In this document: positions 25,119 to 33,955 of the stretch, in pieces | Position numbering within the stretch: position 1 is the first letter of the stretch | How the letters are laid out: each line of letters starts with the position of its first letter | Origin: Litorivivens sp041624475 | Lineage (GTDB): Bacteria > Pseudomonadota > Gammaproteobacteria > Pseudomonadales > Spongiibacteraceae | Length of the DNA: 64,000 nt | Assembly: GCF_041624475.1 (NCBI RefSeq) | Contig: NZ_JBFJUX010000005.1 | Location: 1 to 64,000 of the forward strand | Reading direction: 5' to 3' | The notes under the pieces: generated by a model | Database searches by the model: none | The model's input: the letters and a program-made list of their open reading frames with translations, nothing else | What the model was told of the DNA's origin: nothing | Translations under genes and position numbers: made by a program

Positions 25119-26327
25119 ATGTTTCGAGACAAATCACTTTCACCGTCAATCCGGCTTTCACTTGCCAGTATCGCACTGGCACTCTTTGGACAAACCGCTC
25201 TGGCAGCCAACCCGGAGTTTGAAGCTTTCTACCAACAAGCCTGTAATAACGCGCCAACGGGAAGTAACTTTGAATCTCGCTGCACGACCGAATCCGCCAA
25301 CCTCTCTGGCGACAGCGAGTCATCACTGACACCCAGCCATATGCTCAGTGCGGGCGATGCGGCTTTGCTCAGCGACCAAAGTGATCAAAAGCTTTCGAGT
25401 TCGCAACTTACAAAAGTAGGCCCCTTGAGTATCTCAGTGCAGATTGGAGCCGGGGAAATCAAATCCGACAATCGCGATGGCACGAACGGTGAGCGAGCCT
25501 ACACCACCGACACAGAACAATTAGCTTTAACGTTTGATTATCGTCACGACGATGAACTGGTGTCTGGGGTTGTTCTGTCGCTTCAGCGCAGTGACCTGGA
25601 GTTTGAAGCCCTGCAACCGCAGGGGGCTTTTCCCGCACAATCACGCGCTGGCCGCTATGAAAGCGAAGCGCTAAACCTGACAGGTTTTGTCAGCTATGCA
25701 GATGCTGGCGGCTTGTTCATAGACAGCGCGATTGGATACGGCGACATCGATCACGACTTCGAACGCAATGGTGTTTTCCAGCCGGGATCCAGAGCATCTC
25801 ATATTCGAGTTAACACCTCTGCCGAGGTCGGCGGAGATTTTCAAATGCTGCAGCTTCGCGCTGGTCGCCACTATACTTCCGGCCGCGCTACTTTCAACCC
25901 GCAAGTTTCCTACCAGTATTCGCGCACCAAAACCGACAGCTATAGCGAAGACGATGACAACAACAGCGGGCTCGCCATGCGCTACAAAGCGTATACCCAG
26001 ACCTCCTCATTGCTCTCGGCGGGCGCAGACACGCAACTGCCCTTCACAACCGATTGGGGCGTACTCAGCCTTCAGGCCAGCCTGAACTATTTCCGCGAGT
26101 TTGACCGCGAAGACGAGCGCCTCAAAGCGGGCTTTGTCAGTGACACTTCAGGTTCAGTCTTTGAGATCAAAGGGGAAGATCCAGATCAAAGCTATTTTCA
26201 GGCGAGCCTGAGTACCGTGTTGCAATTCAGTCACGGGTGGTCTGCCTATTTCCGGTACGCGCAGTGGTTTGGTAACAGCGAATACGATCAGTATCAGAGC
26301 GTCATTGGGGTAAGAAAAGAAATCTGA
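25119..26327 (+). CDS. outer-membrane beta-barrel protein (autotransporter-barrel-like, no passenger)
   Basis: A 402-residue exported protein. The signal peptide ends at ALAANPEF (about residue 29); residues 30-95 are a Ser/Asp-rich linker, and about 100-402 alternate polar/apolar strands as in autotransporter beta domains (LALTFDYRHDDELVSGVVLS, LNLTGFVSYADAGGLFIDSA). Classical autotransporters have a large passenger before the barrel; here it is only about 70 residues. The last residues GVRKEI are not aromatic as in most BAM substrates. GGGGG lies a few bases before the ATG. Function unknown. Confidence 0.8.
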   Translation: MFRDKSLSPSIRLSLASIALALFGQTALAANPEFEAFYQQACNNAPTGSNFESRCTTESANLSGDSESSLTPSHMLSAGDAALLSDQSDQKLSSSQLTKVGPLSISVQIGAGEIKSDNRDGTNGERAYTTDTEQLALTFDYRHDDELVSGVVLSLQRSDLEFEALQPQGAFPAQSRAGRYESEALNLTGFVSYADAGGLFIDSAIGYGDIDHDFERNGVFQPGSRASHIRVNTSAEVGGDFQMLQLRAGRHYTSGRATFNPQVSYQYSRTKTDSYSEDDDNNSGLAMRYKAYTQTSSLLSAGADTQLPFTTDWGVLSLQASLNYFREFDREDERLKAGFVSDTSGSVFEIKGEDPDQSYFQASLSTVLQFSHGWSAYFRYAQWFGNSEYDQYQSVIGVRKEI

Positions 26328-26331
26328 GTGA

Positions 26332-26359
26332 CTGCGGGCTCGGTGCCCGCAGCTTTGCT
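26332..26359 (+). terminator. probable terminator after the barrel gene
   Basis: CTGCGGGC at 26332-26339, loop TCGGT, GCCCGCAG at 26345-26352, then CTTTGCTT. It lies 4 bases after the barrel stop, between convergent genes. The T-tract is interrupted, so its strength is uncertain. Confidence 0.55.
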
Positions 26360-26369
26360 TGCAACCGGT

Positions 26370-27482
26370 TCAGCGCAAAGAGGCCAGATCCACAACCTCT
26401 GCTTGCGGCGTCTCGACCTCGCCTTCCACCAGAAAGAAGCGCCAGAACATCAAGCCCAGCACGCGACCTTCGGTATCAATCCAGTTCGGCAAGCCCGGAT
26501 CTTCATGGGCTATGATCATTCTGAAGCTACCGTCCGCCTCCAGCTGCGTTTGCGCGCGATTGAGAGATACCGGGCGGTTGCAGTAATCATAGGTCTGCTG
26601 ATGGCGCGTCCATAAATCCAGACTGCCAAAGCGACACTCCGGCCAGCGCCCGGTAATCACCAGCGCCTGATGCGGCTCAAGGTAGTACGGCGCCATCGAA
26701 TAGTGGGCATCAAAAGCAGACAGCCCGAAGTCGCCCGGTACCACCGGTGCAGGAAATGCATTGGGTGTTAGCGACACAAAAGGCGGCTGTTCCGCGTTGG
26801 CCATGGGCGGCATACCCAACGTGCGGCTGCGTACAAAACCCGCGACGCGTCGAATACCCTCAGCAATCGACACATCGCTGGGAACCTGGGGCCGCCGCCC
26901 CGGATTCAGCGCCTCAATATACAGCGTAGGTTCCAGGGCTGGATCGCCCGCGCCGCATTGTTCGTGCTCAAAATAGTGGCGCGTGGTAATGCGCGATGCG
27001 CCCTCTGGTAAAGGCAACCAGTTGCGGTCGGCGGGCTCGCCCCCCAAGCGCAGCTCAAACCAGCCATCGGCGTCCACATCAAACTGGGTGTCGTTGATAA
27101 CCCCGGCAGTGCGACTGGCCATGCTGCCATCTTCAGTACCAATCTCTATGGTGATCGACACGTACACCGCGCCATTCATATTGCCGCGCACCCGGTACTC
27201 AAATTCAGGGCTCACGGGAGCGTCAAAGTAGATGGCATCACCATTGTCACCGGTAAATTTCCGCCAAGGCGTGACAATACGGCGAAACTGCGGGTAGGCC
27301 GCGTCGTACTCAAACATTCCGGCCAGACCGCCTTCCAGCACGTGCATCAATGACCGATGAGCCGCAGCAACGTCCTCTTCCGAGTGAAGATTCCATTCCG
27401 GTCCGGCCCAGCGTGCGTCCACTTCTTCCAACAGGTTGATCAGTTCTCGCAGAGCCGTTCGGCTGGCTGTTTGCACCGTCAT
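26370..27482 (-). CDS. DUF1214 domain-containing protein
   Basis: A 370-residue cytoplasmic-looking protein. The C-terminal half has the DUF1214 pattern: FGLSAFDAHYSMAPYYLEPH, QALVITGRWPECRFGSLDLW and LGLMFWRFFLVEG. I start at the ATG at 27480-27482, with GAGG about 9 bases before it, rather than the TTG nine codons earlier. DUF1214 proteins often accompany lipid and steroid degradation genes in proteobacteria and mycobacteria, but no reaction is established to my knowledge. Monocistronic, convergent with the barrel gene. Confidence 0.82.
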   Translation of the reverse strand: MTVQTASRTALRELINLLEEVDARWAGPEWNLHSEEDVAAAHRSLMHVLEGGLAGMFEYDAAYPQFRRIVTPWRKFTGDNGDAIYFDAPVSPEFEYRVRGNMNGAVYVSITIEIGTEDGSMASRTAGVINDTQFDVDADGWFELRLGGEPADRNWLPLPEGASRITTRHYFEHEQCGAGDPALEPTLYIEALNPGRRPQVPSDVSIAEGIRRVAGFVRSRTLGMPPMANAEQPPFVSLTPNAFPAPVVPGDFGLSAFDAHYSMAPYYLEPHQALVITGRWPECRFGSLDLWTRHQQTYDYCNRPVSLNRAQTQLEADGSFRMIIAHEDPGLPNWIDTEGRVLGLMFWRFFLVEGEVETPQAEVVDLASLR

Positions 27483-27639
27483 GGCGAATACCTCGTTATC
27501 GTTATTCAAAGCTCAGGTTAATTTACCGTATAGGTTACGTTTATTAAAGCTGATTCACAAACGCGGGCTTTCAAACACCCCCGCTGAAGCAGCGAAACGC
27601 CTATTATTTGAACACTTTAAGCGATTTATTCGATAGCTG

Positions 27640-27668
27640 TTGCAATGCCGTTACGGCCTCCCTATAAT
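27640..27668 (+). promoter_or_regulatory. strong sigma-70 promoter of the initiator tRNA
   Basis: -35 TTGCAA (27640-27645), 17-bp spacer, consensus -10 TATAAT (27663-27668), followed by a GC-rich discriminator (GCGCAGCC) typical of stringently controlled stable-RNA promoters. The tRNA begins 48 bases after the -10, leaving a short leader to be processed. Confidence 0.8.
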
Positions 27669-27716
27669 GCGCAGCCTCGGTTGACAGACACTTATCTGCA
27701 ATCGGAACAGTTTTGA

Positions 27717-27793
<77 letters not shown>

Positions 27794-27803
27794 AAAAAGT
27801 AAA

Positions 27804-27836
27804 GGCGAATCAGTAGCTTACTGATTCGCCTTTTTT
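27804..27836 (+). terminator. rho-independent terminator of the tRNA gene
   Basis: GGCGAATCAGTA (27804-27815) pairs with TACTGATTCGCC (27819-27830), a 12-bp stem, followed by six T residues. It lies 10 bases after the tRNA CCA, so the tRNA is a single-gene transcript. Confidence 0.9.
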
Positions 27837-27924
27837 ATTGCCTGTAAGAAATTTCATCTAGTGACGTTTTGTGACGATTCATTTGCCTGCAAAACGCAAA
27901 GACACTGCTAAGGGAATTACCGCC

Positions 27925-28353
27925 ATGACCGCGGCTCATTTTGCACTAGTCAGCGCAGGCCTGTTTTTACTGGCGGGCATGATCACCGGCTGGTGGAAAT
28001 ACCATCATATTATGCGCTCAAGCGACGCGACGGCGCCGACTTACGTGGATATTTGCCATCGGACCGCGTTGATGTATGCCTTCGCCTGCCTGGTGCTGCA
28101 ACAACTTGCGTTGCACAGCCGCTGGAGTGATGTGGTAAATCTTTTGGCAGTGGCAGTGCCCGTCGTATTTTTCGCCTCGGCCGTTTTAACCTACGCTATT
28201 CACGGTGTGTTAAAAGACACCGACAACCAACTGCAAAGACCGCATAAACTCGGCACAAAGACCCTGCCCAACGGCATGATTCGCGTGTATATGCTGTCGC
28301 TGGCAGCCGGTGAAATCGGCGGCCTGTTGGTATTGCTAGCCGGCGTTATTTAA
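27925..28353 (+). CDS. hypothetical four-helix inner-membrane protein
   Basis: About 142 residues with hydrophobic segments near 5-23 (ALVSAGLFLLAGMITGWW), 50-65, 72-92 (LLAVAVPVVFFASAVLTYAI) and 125-142 (LAAGEIGGLLVLLAGVI). I start at the ATG at 27925 because AGGGA precedes it and the first helix follows directly; a GTG at 27871 is also open. I do not recognise the family. Size and topology resemble the other small membrane protein at 43996, but the sequences are not evidently alike. It has no operon partners. Confidence 0.65.
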   Translation: MTAAHFALVSAGLFLLAGMITGWWKYHHIMRSSDATAPTYVDICHRTALMYAFACLVLQQLALHSRWSDVVNLLAVAVPVVFFASAVLTYAIHGVLKDTDNQLQRPHKLGTKTLPNGMIRVYMLSLAAGEIGGLLVLLAGVI

Positions 28354-28398
28354 TCCGCAAGTTGGCCGCTGCAGCCATCTTTCTTATAGACTCATCAG

Positions 28399-29352
28399 TC
28401 AGCTCGCATAACGAACAGCGTGTTCGCCAATGATCCGGCGAAAATCATTTACAGTTTCATAAATGATGTCGCGCACTGGCCGCACGCTGTCAATTCGCCC
28501 GCACACCTGCCCCGCCAGCGGAATGGCTGCCTCCATGTCACCGCCAAAGTAGAGCGCATCGTGGCCTGCCATATGCTCCATGAAGTTGAACGGCCCGGTT
28601 TTAAACAGGTTCATGGTGCGCTCGGTGCGCAAGGCTCGCAGAGCCGGACGCGACTGTTGATTCAGAAATACGGTGCCGGTATCCCCGGCCTCAAGGACCG
28701 CCTGCTTCCAATTCTGATGGATGGGTGATTCCGCACTGCTCATCATGCGGGTGCCCATCTGCACTCCGTCGGCGCCCAGCATGAATGCGGCGGCCATGGT
28801 CGCGCCGTCGGTAATGCCGCCGGCAGCGATAATGGGTACATCCGTGCGCGAACGAATCAACGGCAGCAGTACCATGGTCGATACCGGGTCTGGATTCTTA
28901 AAGCCTCCACCCTCACCGCCTTCCACGACCAGGCCATCGACACCTGCATCCAGTGCTTTTAGCGCCATCTCCAGCGTGGGCACCACGTGAAAAACTTTAA
29001 CACCTGCCTGCTGGAGGGTTTCGGTACACAGCTTCGGGCTGCCACTGGAGGTGGTAACAAAGTCCAGTTGCTGCTCGATAACAAAGTCCAGCGCTTCGCC
29101 CTTCGGCACAAAGGCCAATGCCAGATTCATGCCGAAGGGTTTGTCGGTGAGTTCACGCATCTTCCTCACCTCTTCGCGCATTTTGTCAAACTCACCGGAA
29201 GAGGTTTCAAGAATACCAATGCCACCCGCATTGCTTACTGCCGCGCACAATTGCGAGCGCGCTATCCAACCCATGGGGGCTTGCACAATGGGGTAGTCCG
29301 CACCCGTGATCTCGGTAATACGGGTTTTAATCGGGTCAGGTGCCTCGTTCAT
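28399..29352 (-). CDS. nitronate monooxygenase-like FMN protein (2-nitropropane dioxygenase family)
   Basis: About 317 residues of the NMO/2-NPD TIM-barrel family. YPIVQAPMGWIARSQL near 20-35, AVSNAGGIGILE near 39-50, GGEGGGFKNP near 142-151 and IIAAGGITDG with ALMLGADGVQMGTR-like sequence near 172-197 form the FMN site. I use the ATG at 29350-29352, 7 bases after GGAG. Besides nitronate oxidation, members act as enoyl reductases or as accessory enzymes in lipid clusters. It is at the end of the 28399-36288 leftward group, 63 bases after the acyl-CoA synthetase. Confidence 0.85.
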   Translation of the reverse strand: MNEAPDPIKTRITEITGADYPIVQAPMGWIARSQLCAAVSNAGGIGILETSSGEFDKMREEVRKMRELTDKPFGMNLALAFVPKGEALDFVIEQQLDFVTTSSGSPKLCTETLQQAGVKVFHVVPTLEMALKALDAGVDGLVVEGGEGGGFKNPDPVSTMVLLPLIRSRTDVPIIAAGGITDGATMAAAFMLGADGVQMGTRMMSSAESPIHQNWKQAVLEAGDTGTVFLNQQSRPALRALRTERTMNLFKTGPFNFMEHMAGHDALYFGGDMEAAIPLAGQVCGRIDSVRPVRDIIYETVNDFRRIIGEHAVRYAS

Positions 29353-29415
29353 AAATAACTCCACAGTGGTGTCTGGCGAAGACTTACAGTGTCCAGCCGC
29401 ATTTTTCTTGTGACC

Positions 29416-31236
29416 TTAAAATCGGTATTCACCGCGATTGATAGCCGCAAATACTTCCGGCGTCACGGATTCGTAATCCTCACTGCCCGGTAATCGCACA
29501 TACAGCGGGCCATCGCATTGACTAGGATCGAAGGCTGCGCGCTTCAGCCCCACTTTCTGATATTTAAAGGTCTCGGTTTTTTCCAACTCACGGCAAACGC
29601 GCACGAATACCGGCACGGCGTAGCCAGGCAACTCCGCATTAAGATGCTGACATAAGTCTGCAGTATCTAACTGCCCTATCCCGTCTGCCAGTTTCAACGC
29701 TGCCATACCGGCCTTGCCATTGGTGCCAGGAATTTCCACCCCGTAGACCACCGACTCTGACACCTGGACGAAGGCGTTGCACGCGTTCTCCACCTCTTGG
29801 GTGGACACGTTTTCACCCTTCCAGCGGTAGGTATCGCCGGTTCGATCGCAAAACTGCAGTTGACCACACCCGATATCGCGCAAAACATCACCAGTGTTAA
29901 ACCAGCGGTCACCATCCTTAAAAGCATCGCAAATTATCTTCGAGGAATTTTTCGATTTGTCAGAATAGCCATCAAAGGGCAAGGCCTCAGTAATCTCGCC
30001 TAGCAATAAGCCAGGCTCACCCACATCGACTTTGATCAGGCGACCGCTGGCATCGCGCACCGGCTGCTCGGTTTCCTCGTCCACCCTGACCAGGGCAGAG
30101 GACGTCAACGGCTTACCCACTGTGCAATCCAGATTAAACAGATTGCAGGCGACCAGACTGCTCTCGCTGGCACCGTAGAGTTCGTTGACCTTCTCGATGC
30201 CAAAGCGTTGTTTGAACTCCAGCCAGATCTCCGGACGCAGACCGTTGCCGGTCATCGATCGAATACTGTGAGAACGATCATCTGATGATGGTGGCTGGTT
30301 CAGCAGATAACGACACAGCTCCCCCACATAGCCGAATACGGTGGCCTCGTAGCGCCGCACATCGTCCCAGAAATGGCTGGCGCTAAACTTGCGGGACAAG
30401 GCAAACGCGGCACCACTGTGAATCACCGAGCACCAACACACCAACAATGCCGTGGTGTGATACAGCGGCAAGCTGCTGAATACCACATCATCCGGTTTCA
30501 GCGGATTGATGATATTGCCGAAGGTTAGAATGGCTTTGATCACCCGGCGATGGGTTTGCACTGAGGCCTTGGGCAAACCGGTGGTACCCGAGGTAAAGAC
30601 ATACCAGGCTGGATCATCACCCCGGATACACCCTACGCTCTCGGGGTTGGTCTCAGCAGAGTCGAGACTTGCTCGCGCAATGTTCACCGCCCCGGTAAGC
30701 TCCGGACCGGGATCGTTTAGTGTGTGACGATCCGGCACTACAAAAACGGGCTCGCTCACACACAGCTGATCCGCGACCTGGGTGTACACATCGAGACGTT
30801 CCTCGCCCACAATGGCGGCCCGACAGCCCACAAGGTTGATACTGTGAACCAATGGGTCACCCTTCTGGGCATTGTTGATCAGGGCAGAGCTTGCCCCAAT
30901 CTTGGTGACCGCGAGATGATAGAGTAAAAATTCCGGACGGTTTTCCATCAGCAGCGCAAAGGTATCGCCGCGCCCGAAGCCTCGAGCCATCAGGTAATGG
31001 GCAATACGGTTGGCCGCGGCATTGAATTCGCCGTAACGGATATCAGTACCTTCGTAGCGAATCAATGTGTGCTCGCTGAAACGCTGTGCCTGCTGCGCAA
31101 AAAACACCGGGTAGGTGTGCTGATCCTGCCAGGCTGTGTCACGCAGGCGGCGCAGCACACGCGCTATTCCCGGTAAACGCCGTAAAAAATAGCGGCTGTT
31201 GCGCAACAACTTGCCGACTGTTATTCGATCTTCCAT
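29416..31236 (-). CDS. long/very-long-chain acyl-CoA synthetase (FATP/VLACS-like)
   Basis: A 606-residue adenylate-forming ligase. YVFTSGTTGLPKA near 212-224 is the phosphate loop, GNGLRPEIW near 331 and ELYGASESS near 351 the adenine region, RWFNTGDVLRDIG near 449 the A7 segment, and DRTGDTYRWKGENVSTQEVEN near 468-488 the VLACS/FATP-type hinge. The catalytic Lys is probably in ETFKYQKVGLK. It resembles mycobacterial FadD6/FadD17-type synthetases for bulky acids such as steroid side chains or very-long-chain acids. Residues 10-30 are basic and amphipathic and may bind the membrane. Confidence 0.9.
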   Translation of the reverse strand: MEDRITVGKLLRNSRYFLRRLPGIARVLRRLRDTAWQDQHTYPVFFAQQAQRFSEHTLIRYEGTDIRYGEFNAAANRIAHYLMARGFGRGDTFALLMENRPEFLLYHLAVTKIGASSALINNAQKGDPLVHSINLVGCRAAIVGEERLDVYTQVADQLCVSEPVFVVPDRHTLNDPGPELTGAVNIARASLDSAETNPESVGCIRGDDPAWYVFTSGTTGLPKASVQTHRRVIKAILTFGNIINPLKPDDVVFSSLPLYHTTALLVCWCSVIHSGAAFALSRKFSASHFWDDVRRYEATVFGYVGELCRYLLNQPPSSDDRSHSIRSMTGNGLRPEIWLEFKQRFGIEKVNELYGASESSLVACNLFNLDCTVGKPLTSSALVRVDEETEQPVRDASGRLIKVDVGEPGLLLGEITEALPFDGYSDKSKNSSKIICDAFKDGDRWFNTGDVLRDIGCGQLQFCDRTGDTYRWKGENVSTQEVENACNAFVQVSESVVYGVEIPGTNGKAGMAALKLADGIGQLDTADLCQHLNAELPGYAVPVFVRVCRELEKTETFKYQKVGLKRAAFDPSQCDGPLYVRLPGSEDYESVTPEVFAAINRGEYRF

Positions 31237-31263
31237 ACCCTCCCCTCTAACGGGTTACGCAAG

Positions 31264-31353
31264 CTAGTGAACCTGTATCGCCAAACGCCAGGCCCGTTCC
31301 TGGAATGTGGACGGAAGGTTCGGGCGGATTTGCACACAAGCTCGTTGCGGCAT
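31264..31353 (-). CDS. candidate 29-aa small ORF with strong ribosome site
   Basis: The BVMO stop codon is followed at once by AAGGAGG, then 11 bases on an ATG opens 29 codons (MPQRACVQIRPNLPSTFQ...). It ends before the acyl-CoA synthetase start. The ribosome site is among the best in the window, yet the peptide has no recognisable feature; it may be a coupling leader for the synthetase or chance. Confidence 0.2.
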   Translation of the reverse strand: MPQRACVQIRPNLPSTFQERAWRLAIQVH

Positions 31354-31369
31354 TCTAAGCTCGACCTCC

Positions 31370-32878
31370 TTACCTGGCGGAGGAGGTCCGTTCAACCGAC
31401 ATTGCAGGTTCTGTCGACCCGTTCTTTTTCTCAGGTTCGAACTGCAGTCCGTCACGTGTGACACGACGCAGGGCCCAACTGTCGAGCAGGTAGTTCATGT
31501 GCAGCCGCCAGGGCATTGTCTTACCCTGCTTGGGCAGAGTGTCCAGTGCCCGCTGAATATAGCCGGCCTGCAAATCGACACTGGGCAGGGTCTCTATCCC
31601 TTCCTCGGGCAGTACCGGGCACACAGAGCGAAACCCTTTTTTATCCATATAGCGAATCAAGCGGCATACATACTTGCCGATCAGATCGGTCTTTAAAGTC
31701 CAGGAGGCATTGGTATAGCCCATCGAGACTGCAAAATTTGGCAACCCACTGGCCATTACACCCTTGTAGTTCACCAACTCCGACAGCTTGACCGGCTTTT
31801 GGTCAACTGAAACGGTCACGCCTGCCATCAGCTCCATTTTTAATCCCGTGGCGCTGATAATAATGTCCGCGTTCAATTGTTCACCGGATTGCAGCCTGAT
31901 CCCCTCGGGCGTAAACGTGTCGATATGGTCTGTGACCATGGTGACACCACCGCGTTTGATCGCCTTGAAAAAGTCGCCGTCGGGAACCAGACAAATCCTT
32001 TGGTCCCACGGATTGTAGCTGGGCTTGAAGTGCTTCTTTACGTCGTAGTCCGGACCAAGCTGCGCCCGAATACCCTTGAGCAAAAGCCCCTTGACCACGT
32101 GCGGCCGGCGCCGGGAAAGCTGGTATAAAAACATCTGCATCAGAATATTTTTCCAGCGTACGATGCCGTGGGTCCACGATGCTGGCAGAAATTTTCGCAG
32201 TCGGTTGGCCAGCGGGTCTTCCGCCGGCCGGCTGATGACGTAGGTGGGTGAGCGCTGCAACAAGGTGACGGAAGCGCCACCTTCAGCCAGCGTTGGCGCC
32301 AGTGTAATCGCCGTCGCACCGCTGCCGATAATAATGATCTGCTTTCCGACAACATCCAGCTCTTCCGGCCAGTGCTGCGGATGAATAACCGCCCCCTGGA
32401 ACGCCTCGCGACCGGGGAAGTCCGGTTCATAGCCTTCATCGTAATTGTAATAACCACTGCACATAAACAGAAAACGAGTACTTAGCGTTACCCGCTCGCC
32501 GGTGGTCATATCTTTAAGGCCGCAGTGCCAGACTGCCGCGTCGCTATCCCAGTCCGCCGACACCAACCGCTTGCCAAAACGGATGTTTTTATCGATACCA
32601 AACTCGCGCACGGTTTCACCCAGGTAGTCGAGAATATCTTCGCCGGGAGAGATTGCCTTGTTCGAGGTCCAGGGCTTGAATTGATAACCAAAGGTGTACA
32701 TATCCGAATCGGAGCGTATACCCGGATAGCGGAACAAATCCCAGGTACCCCCCAGTGCATCGCGCGATTCGACTATCTGCCAGGTTTTGTTTGGGAAGTG
32801 CTTTTGATAGTGATAGGCGACGCCGATGCCGGAAATACCGGCGCCCACAATCAACATGTCCAGGCTGTCTGTGCTCAT
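31370..32878 (-). CDS. flavin-containing / Baeyer-Villiger-type monooxygenase (EthA-like)
   Basis: About 502 residues. Two Rossmann motifs are present: GAGISG near residue 12 and GSGATA near 185. Between them is the BVMO fingerprint, from F160 of the fragment FQGAVIHPQHWP to its final Pro (FxGxxxHxxxWP). FRYPGIRSDSDM near 49-60 is characteristic of EthA/MymA-type enzymes. It uses FAD, NADPH and O2 to turn ketones into esters or lactones or oxidise heteroatoms. I use the second ATG (32876-32878), 8 bases after GGGA. It lies between the acyl-CoA synthetase and the PF10118 gene. Confidence 0.9.
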   Translation of the reverse strand: MSTDSLDMLIVGAGISGIGVAYHYQKHFPNKTWQIVESRDALGGTWDLFRYPGIRSDSDMYTFGYQFKPWTSNKAISPGEDILDYLGETVREFGIDKNIRFGKRLVSADWDSDAAVWHCGLKDMTTGERVTLSTRFLFMCSGYYNYDEGYEPDFPGREAFQGAVIHPQHWPEELDVVGKQIIIIGSGATAITLAPTLAEGGASVTLLQRSPTYVISRPAEDPLANRLRKFLPASWTHGIVRWKNILMQMFLYQLSRRRPHVVKGLLLKGIRAQLGPDYDVKKHFKPSYNPWDQRICLVPDGDFFKAIKRGGVTMVTDHIDTFTPEGIRLQSGEQLNADIIISATGLKMELMAGVTVSVDQKPVKLSELVNYKGVMASGLPNFAVSMGYTNASWTLKTDLIGKYVCRLIRYMDKKGFRSVCPVLPEEGIETLPSVDLQAGYIQRALDTLPKQGKTMPWRLHMNYLLDSWALRRVTRDGLQFEPEKKNGSTEPAMSVERTSSAR

Positions 32879-32956
32879 AAGCATGTTCCCAAGAGTAGCT
32901 TGATACAGAAGAAATACCGGGCGCGGGGTAGACCTCTAGACACGTACGACCTCCGA

Positions 32957-33826
32957 TTACACCGTGGCGACGGGCTGAAGATAGTCACCGACCTCATTCA
33001 GTACCGCCCGGGTATCCAGATCACCATGGTATTTGCTGGGGTGAAAGCCCGGTAAAAAGAAGGTCAGCCAGTCTGGAATAACCCGAAACAGCATGCCCTG
33101 AGGCGGCAAGAACAGATAGCCAATGGCACTCTTCCATGTCGACCACTTGAAGGCCACGCCATCATGGCGCAGCAACACATAGGTGATGCGCAAACTGGAA
33201 AAGATAAACATGAAACTGGTAATCAACATCACAATGCGCAGCAAAAGGGCACTGCCGCCGGTAGCTTTGTACACATCAAACGACACCGCACGGTGCTCTA
33301 TCTCTTCCACGGCGTGCCATTGATACAGCGCCCGGATGGCGGGATCCATACCATTGAAAATAATGTCGGGACGGGTGAGGGCCTGGTTGGCAAGGATGGC
33401 GGTAAAATGCTCCAGACACGTTGTCGCCGCCAGGTTATATCGTTTCCAGAAAGCGCTGGTTTTTGCCCATTCCGTGCGGCCGCGCAGTACCTTGGAAATC
33501 ACCGCCTCAATGGCTTTGACGGGGTAGCCAAAGCGTTTGGCCGTTTCATTCAGTTTGTCGTGCACCAGCGAGTGCTGCGCTTCCTGAGCGCAAAACTGCT
33601 TGATGTCTTCCTGCAACTTCGGGTCGCTGATCTCGTCGCGATAAGCGAGCACCGAGCGTAGGAAATAGCGCTCCCCCTCGGGGAAGGTAATCGACATAGC
33701 GGTACTGAAGTGGGTTTTAAACGGATCGTTGGCGGTATGGTAGCGCTCAACATGTTCCAGAACAGGATCAAATTTGCGCACTTCGATGGGAGTATCGGTA
33801 TAAGACTGCCGGGTGTTGGTCGACAT
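32957..33826 (-). CDS. PF10118 metal-dependent hydrolase-like protein (diiron ferritin-like)
   Basis: About 289 residues. Helical segments carry Glu and ExxH pairs typical of this family: FPEGERYFLRSVL near 48-60, AQEAQHSLVHDK near 80-91, CLEHFTAIL near 137 and VEEIEHRAVSFDVY near 172-185. These would bind two metals in a ferritin-like fold. A hydrophobic stretch near 193-215 (LLLRIVMLITSFMFIFSSL) suggests membrane contact. I start at the ATG at 33824-33826, with GAGG 7-10 bases before. Despite the family name a hydrolase reaction is not established; a diiron oxygenase is possible. It often accompanies BVMO-like genes. Confidence 0.8.
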   Translation of the reverse strand: MSTNTRQSYTDTPIEVRKFDPVLEHVERYHTANDPFKTHFSTAMSITFPEGERYFLRSVLAYRDEISDPKLQEDIKQFCAQEAQHSLVHDKLNETAKRFGYPVKAIEAVISKVLRGRTEWAKTSAFWKRYNLAATTCLEHFTAILANQALTRPDIIFNGMDPAIRALYQWHAVEEIEHRAVSFDVYKATGGSALLLRIVMLITSFMFIFSSLRITYVLLRHDGVAFKWSTWKSAIGYLFLPPQGMLFRVIPDWLTFFLPGFHPSKYHGDLDTRAVLNEVGDYLQPVATV

Positions 33827-33955
33827 ATTCAACCTCTATCTGCCAGTAGCGATTAATGGATAATAGGGTTATCCGGAATTGGCCTGTAACCAACTATATC
33901 CGGATCCCTTGATATATTTATTCCGCCGATAAACTCGTGACCCATCGCGATGATG

